Of a DNA stretch of 64,000 bases, positions 41,001 through 49,801 are shown piece by piece. Made by a program: the position numbers and the translations under genes. The first letter of the stretch is position 1, and every line of letters starts with the position of its first letter. Under the pieces are notes generated by a model. The model was not told where the DNA came from and made no database searches. It worked only from the letters and a program-made list of their open reading frames with translations. Source of the DNA: Paulinella micropora (Eukaryota; Cercozoa; Imbricatea; Euglyphida; Paulinellidae); NCBI GenBank assembly GCA_019918135.1, contig WBZZ01003799.1, forward strand, positions 380,001 through 444,000, in the 5' to 3' direction.

Positions 41001-41358
41001 CAATCGCTTCCCTAAGACTCTCATCAAACCATGCATTAGTAAACCCTGGCCTAATCACCCGAACTCCCAAGACCTTCACGGCTGCGCCCGTGAAAGCTCG
41101 GACCACTAAGCTAGCGACCCTATCTACCTCCTGCTGAAGCTCATCCGGGTCCTCCACTGCTGATAGATCTGGGAGGCCATCTGGCAACAGCCCCGATATA
41201 CCAGCTGCAAAGGTCTCGTCGTACTTCAACCTAAGCTTAGACAGCTCACTCTCCTTACCCTCAACTACCCTGCCTATCAAGCGCTCTGCCTTGAATGCTT
41301 TGTACCTCTTTACCTGCTTTTTGGGGGGTGGCTGTCCCCCCAGACCAGTTCCGCCCAC
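38092..41358 (-). CDS. LINE reverse transcriptase ORF (1088 aa)
   Basis: Intact frame starting MGGTGLGGQPPPKKQVKRYK. A basic N-terminal region is followed by the RT: PSDWGKAIIVNIPKGGDPTD, LRPEQGGFRPKRSTGDQIF, LFVDLRKAFPTVWRAGLFQR (catalytic Asp), GVQQGSPLSPSLFNVFMDEL and IRTLLYADDVAVIA (YADD). Then come the thumb with YKYLGVLLTD and a C-terminal Cys/His cluster (CSPDCSSCFALCG...LRHFLLHCPTF). The last residues (ERSRATNGGTCPTGSKAN) and stop lie within the 3' segment shared with short repeats. There is no endonuclease in this frame; it is in the overlapping upstream ORF. Expression may need a -1 frameshift at 41319-41325. The clade is not assigned; a zinc-knuckle C-terminus and ATT tail fit the I/Jockey-like part of the tree. 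Confidence 0.92.
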   Translation of the reverse strand: MGGTGLGGQPPPKKQVKRYKAFKAERLIGRVVEGKESELSKLRLKYDETFAAGISGLLPDGLPDLSAVEDPDELQQEVDRVASLVVRAFTGAAVKVLGVRVIRPGFTNAWFDESLREAIARRREAYGLWRRNEANREAWQRYKEARKAVRRLCKEKKEQAWKRVQNDTAANFRSATMATYWKLSKRLGGVRRSNASAPVRKPDGTLACTLREKLQEWEEYRRRMVVPKENQFLEDACVEEVGSDEEAARIEPERKARETFQYNDNLRDQFEAMAQAEEIRTETGPLDYDYTEKEVELCQENLQNHKACSPDKIKNEMLKYGGTRIVSFLVRFFNWLKSCEYTPSDWGKAIIVNIPKGGDPTDPENWRDIAILSCLGKMYLSLMAARLTAFIDQPGRLRPEQGGFRPKRSTGDQIFVLKERLRLRQQAGLRSFVLFVDLRKAFPTVWRAGLFQRLTQMGVQGKFYRILRRFYRRTSSRVLVDGELTGEVLEEMGVQQGSPLSPSLFNVFMDELTVRIAKELEIEDLNRIEDIRTLLYADDVAVIAHSVTELQQIVNVVATFVEDYRLEINLKPGKTEVMPIYGHAKSKKSPPCVRFRGKVLNVTDHYKYLGVLLTDTLSDKPQAKRAAEITVAGTAACYPLWIAHEVPARLRLMNWQQMVGAKLLYASAFWDLPGANKLSKLEGALVAPLRVILGVGTRTSGCITRGLGRTPSFSILAKAARLRFLGRIELLGNTALTRRLYNTGRCKWKEDTENLILADHRLREGLDALKRVVNEDGTVDDKDWRAALANWNEVVKQWSVRQEVAGWERQAKPSDGLRVLLSQMSSRSAFPRWRALEGGSHNLIRRRLLSCNNRLRLYRSKFGSCSPDCSSCFALCGTEVNESLRHFLLHCPTFASSREALFKFIDEAQARQPLMLNRGGLYHRELREAEEEMRLFKEEWLKGEDEKMAAMLGVLFIPVPEEVEEELGRFVATIWKEWEELEAQTREAEGAEEEEEVIDLTVVQEVGRRRGRPSQVECLARSVVGGGQRSVADFFSADNSSHSLHPLAHAQHAHLHIALPVESLERSRVTERSRATNGGTCPTGSKAN

Positions 41359-43007
41359 ACAGCTTTGTGGTCGGTATCAAGGTCTACCTCGTCGACGCCG
41401 AAGCTTGCCTCCTCCGCCAGCTCGGAAGAGACGCAGATGTAATCCAGTAGATGCCTTCGTCCACCTACATTTTCCTGCCTAGACCACCAATATTTGTCCC
41501 CCCGTGGTTGCGAAAACCCACTGAGATTGCGCAACCCCGTGGCAACAAGCATCGCAGCCAGCAACTCACCATTCTCACTCCTAACCCCTCTACCCCTCCC
41601 ATCTATCTCGCCAAAGAGGCCCACCACTCCCTCCTCCCGCGCTATTCTGGCGGGCCCCAGCTTAGCATTAGCATCACCAACCGTAACCACATGACCTTTG
41701 GTGGCGAAGTAGGAGACGGCCGCCTGCCACGCCTCATAGGCTGCAATAGATTCCTCTCGTTGATTTTCTTGGGGGAAGTAGCCGTTGCCGACGAACACAT
41801 CCGACGCCGTCGCGCTCCCAGACGACAGCCTCACCCACAATTGCTGTGGGTGTGGAACAGGCGCCTGTACAATGGTAGCGCACGGTGCCAGATAGTTGGC
41901 CACCAACGTCAAGACTCCCCCCAAGAGACGCGAGCCCGCACCAGTTGCAGCCGCTTTGCCGAGGACTGCGAAGCCGTCGACTTGGAGCTTCTCCACCTTC
42001 TGCGACGATAGGTTGTGCTCCTGGACTCCGACGATCACCCAGCCTCGCTCCTTGTAGTGCTCCGGCCATTCCCCAAAGCCTGGGCTATCCGCACCCACTT
42101 TGCCTTGCCAATTATGTGAGGCCACCCTCAGTGGGAAGCCTTTTACAAATTGGGAAGAACGAAGCTGATGCCGATGCCTGCGCTTCGGTTGAGCCCGCCT
42201 GGAGCCCTCCGCCACCCTCCACGGCCCATCCTGCACCCTCCGCCCCAGCTCCTCCAGCTCCCGCATCCCGCCCCACTCCGCCAAGGGAGATTCACCGCTT
42301 GAGGCTTCGCCCTGGGGCTCGTCGACTTCCACGTCGAGCACCCAGTAGCCAAATCCCTGCTTGCGAAGCTCCCTCTGCATCTCTACATACTGGGCACCCC
42401 CCCGTGCAGCCCGCTGCTTCTCTCTTTCCCGGAAAGTCCTACCCGTCGCAACGTGAACCTTTCCCGTGAAGAACTTACGCTCCCGCAGCAGCCGCACCAT
42501 CTTCTCCGCCTCCTCACAAGACGCACATTTAATCCGCAAATGTCGCCCACTACCTCTGCCCGAGAATTCCACCTCGACTTTCCCGAGACCGAGAATTCGG
42601 AGCTCTCGCGCCATGACCACTGTCTGAGAGACATGCGATAGCCCCCATACTATGCAACATCTCTTATCCAGCTCATTTCGTACCTTCCTCCGCCACCTCC
42701 TCGGTGGCGGTACCGCTTGCCACACGCCGTGACCAGACCTTTCCGGACGTGACTTCTCTTCCGAGGTTGGGGAGGGTGATCGAGATGCAGCAGGATTGCT
42801 GGCTCTACGTGATTCAGGTTGCCCGTCAGGTACGCGAGCACTCGACCACCCCACCCCGGCCGAGTAGCCATCGCCACCCGCAGGCGCACTCCCACGGGGA
42901 ACGTCTAAACCTGAAGGATTACCGCCTTGACCCATAGGGCCAGCACTAGCGGCCGCGCTCTTCGCATAAGAACCTGACATAAGTGGTATGGGACCCCGGT
43001 GCCGCAT
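41310..43007 (-). CDS. LINE endonuclease ORF (565 aa)
   Basis: Intact frame from MRHRGPIPLMSGSYAKSAAA. Low-complexity Pro/Ser/Arg region, then a basic alpha/beta segment (residues about 130-250), then an EEP endonuclease: RVASHNWQGKV (Asn), VIVGVQEHNLSS (Glu), VTVGDANAKLG, RRHLLDYICVSSEL and DTDHKAVWAEL (Asp-His). All expected catalytic positions are present. In most LINEs the endonuclease and RT share one ORF. Here it ends at TAA 41310-41312 and overlaps the RT frame by 49 nt. The heptamer C-CCA-AAA (complement of 41319-41325) in the overlap matches the X-XXY-YYZ slippery pattern in this reading frame. Confidence 0.85.
   Translation of the reverse strand: MRHRGPIPLMSGSYAKSAAASAGPMGQGGNPSGLDVPRGSAPAGGDGYSAGVGWSSARVPDGQPESRRASNPAASRSPSPTSEEKSRPERSGHGVWQAVPPPRRWRRKVRNELDKRCCIVWGLSHVSQTVVMARELRILGLGKVEVEFSGRGSGRHLRIKCASCEEAEKMVRLLRERKFFTGKVHVATGRTFREREKQRAARGGAQYVEMQRELRKQGFGYWVLDVEVDEPQGEASSGESPLAEWGGMRELEELGRRVQDGPWRVAEGSRRAQPKRRHRHQLRSSQFVKGFPLRVASHNWQGKVGADSPGFGEWPEHYKERGWVIVGVQEHNLSSQKVEKLQVDGFAVLGKAAATGAGSRLLGGVLTLVANYLAPCATIVQAPVPHPQQLWVRLSSGSATASDVFVGNGYFPQENQREESIAAYEAWQAAVSYFATKGHVVTVGDANAKLGPARIAREEGVVGLFGEIDGRGRGVRSENGELLAAMLVATGLRNLSGFSQPRGDKYWWSRQENVGGRRHLLDYICVSSELAEEASFGVDEVDLDTDHKAVWAELVWGDSHPPKSR
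41319..41325 (-). promoter_or_regulatory. Candidate -1 ribosomal frameshift site (CCCAAAA)
   Basis: Six C followed by five A on the minus strand. In the endonuclease frame the codons are ..CCC CCA AAA AGC, and a -1 slip places the ribosome in the RT frame with no stop between. The TAA of the upstream frame comes two codons after the heptamer. Homopolymer indel during decay is the alternative. Confidence 0.5.
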
Positions 43008-43008
43008 T

Positions 43009-43640
43009 GATCGAGTTGTAAACTCGATAAATGAGGACCCAGGTGGGGTTATTTAAAGCTCAACCCTTAAAAAGCATACGTGTACGTATGTATAGGAATA
43101 CACACAAACACTCACCTGCATCCGTAACCAGGCACGAGGCAGACCCGCTGTGCATCATCAAGGTAGGTGTCGTGGCAAACCACCCTGCGTCCGATAAACG
43201 CTGCAAGTGAGTCATCTACCGAGAGCACAGAGTGACAGGCCCGTGCACGTGTACCCACCACCCCATAACCCTCCGCCAGAGCAACCCCATGGCATCCGCA
43301 GGATGAGCACGAAGAGTGCTGAGAGAGAGGGTGAGCCAGGAGCCCCGCTCCGGTCCGTCGTTACTTTGGTCATTTAGTCGTTTCAAGGCTTGTGGTAAGG
43401 TGTAGGGCCTCTCGCCTTCGTACAAACTCCGACCGACAGTAGTTTGGTTGACCATCCTTCGCGGTGACCCTCTGAACACAACCCCCTCCCCCAGTGCCCA
43501 CCCCTTGTGATTCCAGAGGCCACCCCGAGCCAAGAGCCATGAGTATGATGAGCAACTCACATGAGTTACTCTCAGTAATTGGGACCCGTCTCATAAATCA
43601 ATGGAACGCTTATCGTGCGCCCCTCATAGGCTCAGCCCGC
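43009..43640 (-). repeat. LINE 5' leader unit 1
   Basis: Shares long blocks with 44041-44840: CCCTTAAAAA, TGGGGTTATTTAAAGCTCAA, GAGTCATCTACCGAGA, TGACAGGCCC, CCATGGCATCCGCA and GGAGCCCCGC, in the same order and orientation. It directly precedes the LINE ORF start on the minus strand. Stacked leader units are a known way for LINEs to carry promoter monomers. Confidence 0.65.
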
Positions 43641-43689
43641 CCATGTGAAAGCTAGGCCTCGCCCAAAGCAAAGCAAAGCAAAGCAACAA

Positions 43690-43726
<37 letters not shown>

Positions 43727-43738
43727 AGAAAAAAAAAG

Positions 43739-43792
<54 letters not shown>
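43690..43792. repeat. Poly(A)/(AG)n tract
   Basis: Long A run with a few G, then (AG)n. Lies between the two leader units. Translations are low-complexity. Confidence 0.95.
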
Positions 43793-43800
<8 letters not shown>

Positions 43801-44040
43801 AGCGAGGCCGCCGTGGCTCGCCCGCAATCCAGCTGGGTGCACCTCGTCACAACCACTCATCGGCATGAGCTCATAGCTGTGTGCGACATAGGTACAAGAG
43901 CAAGAGGAGAAACAGTGTGCCAGCGTGGATGTGTGGGTGAGGCAGTGCGGTGAGGCAAAGCAGCGATGCCAGTCGAATCCCTGGAGACGGAACCTAGCAT
44001 CAAAAACATCGTATAAGTCTACCCCAGGCCTCCATCCACC

Positions 44041-44850
44041 GAGTGGTGAGCTCGATAAAAGAAGACCCGAGTGGGGTTATTTAAAGCTCAACCCTTAAAA
44101 AAGCATAAACATGTACGCCGCCAGGAACCCAACAACAATAACATAGCAGCCAGGAACCCAACAACAATAACATAGCAGCCAGGAACCCAACAACAATAAC
44201 ATAGCAGCCAGGAACCCAACAACAATAACATAGCAGCCAGGAACCCAACAACAATAACATAGCAGCCAGGAACCCAACAACAATAACATAGCTTCCGTAA
44301 CCAGCCTTCAGGAACCCGCCTCAGTTACCCGCCCCCGTAACCAGGTCAGAGACGTGACGTACTATGCATCATTGAGGTGTCGTGGCAAGCCACCCTGCGT
44401 CCGATAGAAGCTACAAAAGAGTCATCTACCGAGAACACTAAGTGACAGGCCCGGTCACATGCACCCAACACGTCCCGACCCTCCGCCAGAGCATCCCCAT
44501 GGCATCCGCAAAGTGAGCACGAGGGGTTCTGGGAGAGAGGGTGAGTCAGGAGCCCCGCGTCCAGGCAGTCGCTACTGTGGCAGTTGAGTGATTTCAAGGC
44601 TTGTGGAAATGTGTGGAGCCTGTCGCCTTCATTCCCACTCATACCGACAGTAGTTTAGTTAACCAACCTGTCCAGTGACCCACTGAGCCCAACCCCCTCC
44701 CTCAGATAACCCCCACCCCCCGCACCCCGAGTGATACCAGAGGCCACCCCGAGCCAAGAGCCGTGAGCGTGGTGAGAGAGCTTCTCTCAGTAAAAGTTTC
44801 CGTCTCATGAATCAGTGGAGCACTGATTATGTACCCCTCATAACAAGCTG
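44041..44850 (-). repeat. LINE 5' leader unit 2
   Basis: Paralogue of 43009-43640, expanded by a minisatellite at 44124-44297. Its outer end (about 44850) is followed by AAT/AAAT low-complexity DNA. Confidence 0.6.
44124..44297. repeat. 29-bp minisatellite, six units
   Basis: Unit starts GGAACCCAACAACAATAACA and repeats every 29 bp at 44124, 44153, 44182, 44211, 44240 and 44269 with no differences seen between full units. 29 is not a multiple of three, so it is not coding. Confidence 0.95.
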
Positions 44851-44910
44851 CCAACGGCCCCAACCCCGCCGTGTGGCGGTGACACCCAACCATGTATTGG
44901 TGCCCCCCAA

Positions 44911-44966
<56 letters not shown>

Positions 44967-44969
44967 TAA

Positions 44970-45020
<51 letters not shown>

Positions 45021-45570
45021 AAAATAAATAATAAAAATAACAAATAAAAAATAACAAATAAAAAAATAAAAATAATAAAAAATAATAAAAATAAAAATAA
45101 AAAATAAAAATATATATACAAGAAAAAACAAAAAAGCAAAAAAATTTAAAAAAATAAATAAAATAAAAAACAAAAAAACTATATATATATATAAATAAAA
45201 AATAAGAATAAAAAATAAAACAAAAAGAAAAATTTTTAAAAATGAAAAATATAAAAATTTAAATTTTTTAAAATAAAATAAAAATAATGAATAATAAAAA
45301 ATAAAATAAAAAATAATAAAAAATAAAAAAATTTTATAAAAATAATGAATAATAAAAATAATAAAATAAAGTAAAATGAAAAAATAATAAAAAATAATAA
45401 TAAAAATTTTAAAAAACAATAAAAATAAAAAATAAAAAATAATAAAAAATATATAAAATATAATAAATAAAAATAGTAATAATAATAAAAACAAAATAAT
45501 ACAAATAAAAAAATAAAAAATATAAAAAATAAAAAATAAAAAAATAAAAAATAAAAAAGTTTATTACAAA
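44911..45570. repeat. AAT/AAAT/AAAAT low-complexity tract
   Basis: Starts as (AAT)n, becomes (AAAT)n and then irregular A/T. Long frames rich in F, I, L, Y on the minus strand are artefacts. Confidence 0.95.
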
Positions 45571-46019
45571 AGATACATAGATAAAACAAAAACTTAGACG
45601 AGTTGTACTCAAAATTCTAAGTCAAAAAGCGGACGATCTTAACAGAACCCTGATTTGTTTTTGAGTGTGAAGGCAGAGGAACATCATAAACAATCAGAAA
45701 ATCATATTGGTTTTCAACGATTATTAAAATGTTGTCATTACTAACTTGAAATTCGTTCTTTAATAACTAATCCCCACCCAAAAAAAAAAAACTAAGTCAA
45801 ACAGAATGAATTATATCAATAATGATGACAATTATTTCCACCCCACATTGCCTGATCATGAGGGAGGAGATAAGTTACTATTAGACTGAAAAGCGGGCCT
45901 AATGGGTGCACTTGAAGTCGCGGCTGGAACTATGTTTCCAGCCGCCACTCCTAGCGCAAAAATTTGTGGGGGACATTCACCCTGAACGTTCCCCCGTGCA
46001 ACAACCTACGTGCTGTATT
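45571..46019. other. No feature recognised
   Basis: Unique-looking, moderately AT-rich DNA with no coding frame or repeat that I can support. Confidence 0.4.
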
Positions 46020-46071
46020 TCAAAAACAGAAACAACCAAACAACAACAAAAACAGTAGAAACATTCTACTC

Positions 46072-46704
46072 GACTGACGTGAAGGGCTCCGGCAAAGCCT
46101 GCGGACCTGTCTCGGAACTATCGGAATCTGTATCCTCACCTGCCAGCTGGCGGCGAATAAGTCGGCGCCTACGAGACTTCGGCCTCCTCGGAATAAGATG
46201 ATCATCTTCTGCCACAATTTCTGCATCGGACCCGCCAGTGGAATCATCCGGACCTGCCAGTATTGATCTGGCTCTGGCTCTGACTCTGACTCTGGCTCTG
46301 GCTCCTCGTCGGACTCGCGCATTCGACGATGAACTCTGGCCCTGCCCCCGCCGCGACCTCTGGCCCTGCCTCTGCCGCGACCTCTGGCCCTGCCTCTGCC
46401 ACGACCTCTGGGCCTGCCCCGGGCACGACCTCTGGCGTCACACCTGCCGCGACCTCTTGCCCTTGCCGCACCGCCACCCGCCGCTGCCTTTTTTCCCTCG
46501 CTGTTGCAGTCGCAGTTGATGGAATGCACCCATACAGCCTCGATCAGCCGCGCTTTGCGCCCTACAGAGACAAATAGTGTGAAAATGCAAGATGCAAGAA
46601 GATATAGTGGTACCTGTGATGGCCTGGCCGTGAAGGGTGAGCCACGCAGTCAGCTCCTTGACAGATGCATTCTTGAGCGAAGGGGCACCTTCCTCCAAAA
46701 GCAA
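46072..46704 (-). CDS. Host-type gene piece with SAP motif, RG-rich and acidic regions; one 52-nt intron
   Basis: The first visible exon (46704 to about 46612) has LKNASVKELTAWLTLHGQAI and ends at a GTACCACTAT donor. The acceptor CTCTGTAG at about 46561 leads into RKARLIEAVW. Together they give a complete SAP motif (helix, G, helix). The 52-nt intron fits the size seen in the PH gene. Downstream come SINCDCNSEGKKAAAGG, an RG/RA-rich run and an acidic (SEPE)n run. Beyond about 46260 the better coding frame changes (PDDSTGGSDAEIVAEDDHL, ending PFTSVE at TAG 46072), perhaps through slippage in the hexamer repeat or another splice. SAP plus RG-rich regions suggest a chromatin or RNA-binding protein. 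The 5' end is not identified. Confidence 0.5.
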
Positions 46705-46999
46705 GTTGATTTTGTTGGCTCAGGAGGGGGGACATTGTTGAAATCCTATACCTGCATAAAAAACAAGCAAGCATGAAAGAATGCCCAAAAGAGAGAGGGG
46801 AGGCAGTACATCCTTCTCCTTAAGCAGTCGATAACCTCGCCAAGGGGGGTTGGGAGGGCGAAGGGCCACAGTTGGCACACACGTAGGGCCTATTTCTAAT
46901 CATAAGTTACTGCAAGAATTATTTACTGATAGGATAAATTTATCCTATCAGTGAATAATTATTAAAGCAATCCACTATTATGTAGATGAATGGATAGAA

Positions 47000-47990
47000 A
47001 GACAGGCGCATCGCTATGAGAAACTAGCTCAGCGGAACTTACCCTTCCCAGATCAGTTCAAGTGTGTGGCAACACTTCAATGGCTTAAAGATTCTAAACA
47101 TGCTGTCTTAGGCGACGCTGGCAACTCATTGTACTGGAGTAAGGCCGACGCCGAGAAACCGGACTATGAAGGTCTGTGCGCTAGAATGGAGGAACTTTTG
47201 TAAGATGCAGAGATAAGTAAGCAGAAGAAAACGACTTCGAACGAGAGATAGACAGCGACGATGTTACTTGCAAGTGATCGAACGAAGCCACGGGCCGAAG
47301 AGAAGCAGACTAAGGTGTTTCAATTGTAGACGGGACCACCTCATTAAGGATTGCAGTGTCAGGTGTCTTAGGCCTGAGTGTGTCAATAAGCACACACTCA
47401 GGAATGAATGCAAAGTTCGCGGCCCTGTCAACAACCGAAATAAGATCGTCAAGGTTGACTCTGCCGCCGACGGCCATGCTTATCCAGGCGTCGTCCAACT
47501 CGTCATGGACCGCGGCTTTCGCCTCTCTCGCCACGTTGGCGGTTTGTCGTACATTATTGTTGCGATTACGAAATTTGTCGTTGTTTGGCAGTCCCCCTCG
47601 TCCGTTGCGTCCATTCGCTCGCCGGTTGCGGTTTCGCCCGCCCGCGTTGATCCGTTGACGGAAGACGGAACTGTCCTGAGGTTGCCAGACTTCAATGCAC
47701 CTTTCATTCTGGATACGAACACGTCTGCGTACGCGATAGGGGGAGGTACTTCAACAATCGGATGATAAGGGGCGTTTACGGCCGGTGATATTCCTTAGCC
47801 GACGGATATCGAGCGCGGAGAGGCAATACTGCACAAGGCAACGGGAGGCGTTGGCCATTGTCTGGGGGTTCAAGCTGTTGAGAGAATACTTGTGGGGAGC
47901 AAAGGAAACGAAGGTAAGGACGGACCACAAAAACCTGCGGTGGTTGATGTCACAAGACCAAACGGGGCGTTTGGCACGGTAGCAATAAAA
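47000..47990 (+). pseudogene. Ty3/gypsy retrotransposon fragment
   Basis: Pieces in several frames. A Gag-like stretch lies at 47000-47210, followed by a zinc-knuckle-like RCFNCRRDHLIKDCSVR (47268 frame). Then a late RT/RNase H part: FNAPFILDTNTSAYAIGGG, ISSAERQYCTRQREALAIVW and YLWGAKETKVRTDHKNLRWL. The last three are classic gypsy RNase H motifs. The RT core and integrase are missing, so this is a deleted remnant. Confidence 0.7.
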
Positions 47991-48000
47991 GCTGTCGCTC

Positions 48001-48018
48001 GGGGGGGGGGGGGGGGGG
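48001..48018. repeat. Poly(G) run
   Basis: 18 consecutive G at the end of the gypsy fragment; length is uncertain in any assembly. Confidence 0.85.
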
Positions 48019-48214
48019 AGAGTGGATTATGCAGGCCAATCCGGTATATAATGGCATTACTCTATGTTCCTGTCTGTCGTTTATCCTTAGCTTGGAGAGT
48101 ACGGAGTCCCTTCTACGTTAGGTATTCCTCATTCTTCAAGTCGTTAAATAATTGCTATATTGTTAAATATTGAGTCACTGTAACAGAGCCAAGCAACAAA
48201 AATGAAACAGATAG

Positions 48215-48549
48215 CTTTGAGAGACTCGCCATCGGGAACCTTTACCGATCCCTTTCAGGATCACTCCTGGCTACTCTAGCAAGACTGTCTCGCAGTACGG
48301 AAACGCACTTTAGTAACTCGTATAAGTAAGAGAACTGAACTAACCGCGGGAGAATCTGCCACGTCACACAGAAACTGCCACGTCACAAAACTGACTAACT
48401 TAGATGACCAAGTTACGTAGTTATAATTATGACTGGTAAATGATGTATTAAGTACTTACAGTTAACATTGGCATTATTGACTGTCAGTCCAATTGACAAA
48501 TCAACTATCCACGTAACGATAATTAAAATTGAAATACTTATGACCAACG
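48215..48549 (-). repeat. LTR of the copia element (3' LTR on the minus strand)
   Basis: Aligns over 335 bp with 55718-56052 with few differences (about 90% identity or more by eye) and no visible length change. Exact TG/CA ends are unclear; CTCTCA on the minus strand is one plausible end. Confidence 0.85.
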
Positions 48550-48961
48550 CTCCCCTTGGTTATTTGTTAATGCTATAACTATCCGTCATAAATGTCTTAT
48601 TGTTCTTAAGCAAATGAAAAATTTGCAAGCGCTTCCCGTAAGGGGTATCAGAAGTCTAGAAAAATTATATATATAAATATAGTAGAGGTGTGTGAAAAAA
48701 GTGAAAAGAAAGTAAGCGATCAGTTCTTTGTAGAAGGTAAGTTGTCCGATCTCCGCTGCCACCGGTCGCCGAAAATATCTGGTGGGGGTCGCCACCCGCC
48801 ACCCGAGTCCCGGCAAGCCTCCGAAGGCCCGCCACCAACGGCCTCGATCCTACGATCCGATCGTCACGGGCGCCCAGATCAACACCTATGGAGAGAACAC
48901 ACTCGCACAAAAGAAAACACAAAGAAGAACAAAACACAAAACATCGGTGAAACACCTGCGA

Positions 48962-49801
48962 TCATTCCGGGGATTCCGGAATGATGACAGTGAATTTGTT
49001 CAATAGATACATGAACTGATCACGAGGTAATGGTTTGGTGAGTAGATCACCGATTTGTTTCTTAATACTGACTTTAATAAACTTTATCTCACCATCTCTC
49101 TGTGAATGATGCATGAAATGTAGTTCGAGAGGTAAATGTTTGGTGCGTGGTCCGGATAATCCCCGTTCGCCTGCGAGAATTGTTTGGGTATTATCCCCAA
49201 ATAATTCAACCGGACCTTTTTGCGGAATTCCGAGTTCCTGTCTAACATGACCTACAGCTAGACCCTCTCTAATACATTCTGCTGCTGCAAATATTTCAGC
49301 ATCATTCGAACTAAGGGCTATCCTACTCTGTCTCTTAGAAAGCCAACCTATAGGATCCGCTCCCCATAGAATTATGTATCCCGTACGTGACTTTCCTCTC
49401 CTATTGCAAACCCGATGGGCCGCATCAGGCCATAACGTGACTTTTGGATAGGATTGAACGTCTTGCGAGGATTTAGGCCAGTGAAATGCTAAACCGCGAA
49501 ATGAGCCAATTAAATACCGCAATATCCTTCCTAACATTGCATAAGTGACTCCCTTATCTATGGTCTGCATAACATTAGCTGCATTGAGCGCCTGTTCTAT
49601 ATCCTGCCTAGTCATCTTAGCTAAATCAAGAAGACTACCAACTATGCTAGCTATAGCGAACTTACGCAACGCTGCATCATCAGATTCTGACATAGCTAAG
49701 GGCAACTGATCTAGTGTAGGGGTGCTTACGGGGCGGGACTTACCATACCCAAACTCCCTTAACACCTGTAGCTGGTACTTACTTACGTTGATGAAGGACA
49801 A
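48962..49801 (-). CDS. Copia RT tail and RNase H
   Basis: A 279-residue open segment with LAKMTRQDIEQALNAANVMQ, VTLWPDAAHRVCNRRGKSRT, RIALSSNDAEIFAAAECIRE, LFGDNTQTILAGERGLSGPR and RTKHLPLELHFMHHSQ, the copia RNase H set. Ends IPESPE and TGA. It overlaps the RT segment by a few bases in another frame, so one small indel separates them. Confidence 0.8.
   Translation of the reverse strand: MSFINVSKYQLQVLREFGYGKSRPVSTPTLDQLPLAMSESDDAALRKFAIASIVGSLLDLAKMTRQDIEQALNAANVMQTIDKGVTYAMLGRILRYLIGSFRGLAFHWPKSSQDVQSYPKVTLWPDAAHRVCNRRGKSRTGYIILWGADPIGWLSKRQSRIALSSNDAEIFAAAECIREGLAVGHVRQELGIPQKGPVELFGDNTQTILAGERGLSGPRTKHLPLELHFMHHSQRDGEIKFIKVSIKKQIGDLLTKPLPRDQFMYLLNKFTVIIPESPE

Larger units (their letters stand above)
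38083..44850 (-). mobile_element. Non-LTR retrotransposon (LINE), nearly complete
   Basis: Read from about 44850 down to 38083: duplicated 5' leader units, an ORF with an EEP endonuclease (43007-41310), an overlapping ORF with reverse transcriptase (41358-38092), then a very short 3' UTR ending AATTGACTGATAAGTCTATT with an ATT tail (38037-38082). Both ORFs are uninterrupted, so the copy is young. 3'-end fragments recur at 59892 and 60308. Confidence 0.85.

Noticed and set aside
38158..41137. Plus-strand frames opposite the LINE RT
   Set aside because: GC-rich shadow frames of an intact minus-strand ORF with full RT motifs.
44838..45612. Membrane-like proteins rich in F, I, L and Y on the minus strand
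   Set aside because: Artefacts of A/T low-complexity DNA.
46244..46577. Ser/Ala/Pro-rich plus-strand frames opposite the RG-rich gene
   Set aside because: Shadows of the repetitive minus-strand coding region; the SAP motif and intron are on the minus strand.
48640..48660. Copia primer-binding site on the plus strand (GGGGTATCAGAAG)
   Set aside because: It resembles an initiator-tRNA complementary site, but the element's genes run on the minus strand, so the position does not fit.
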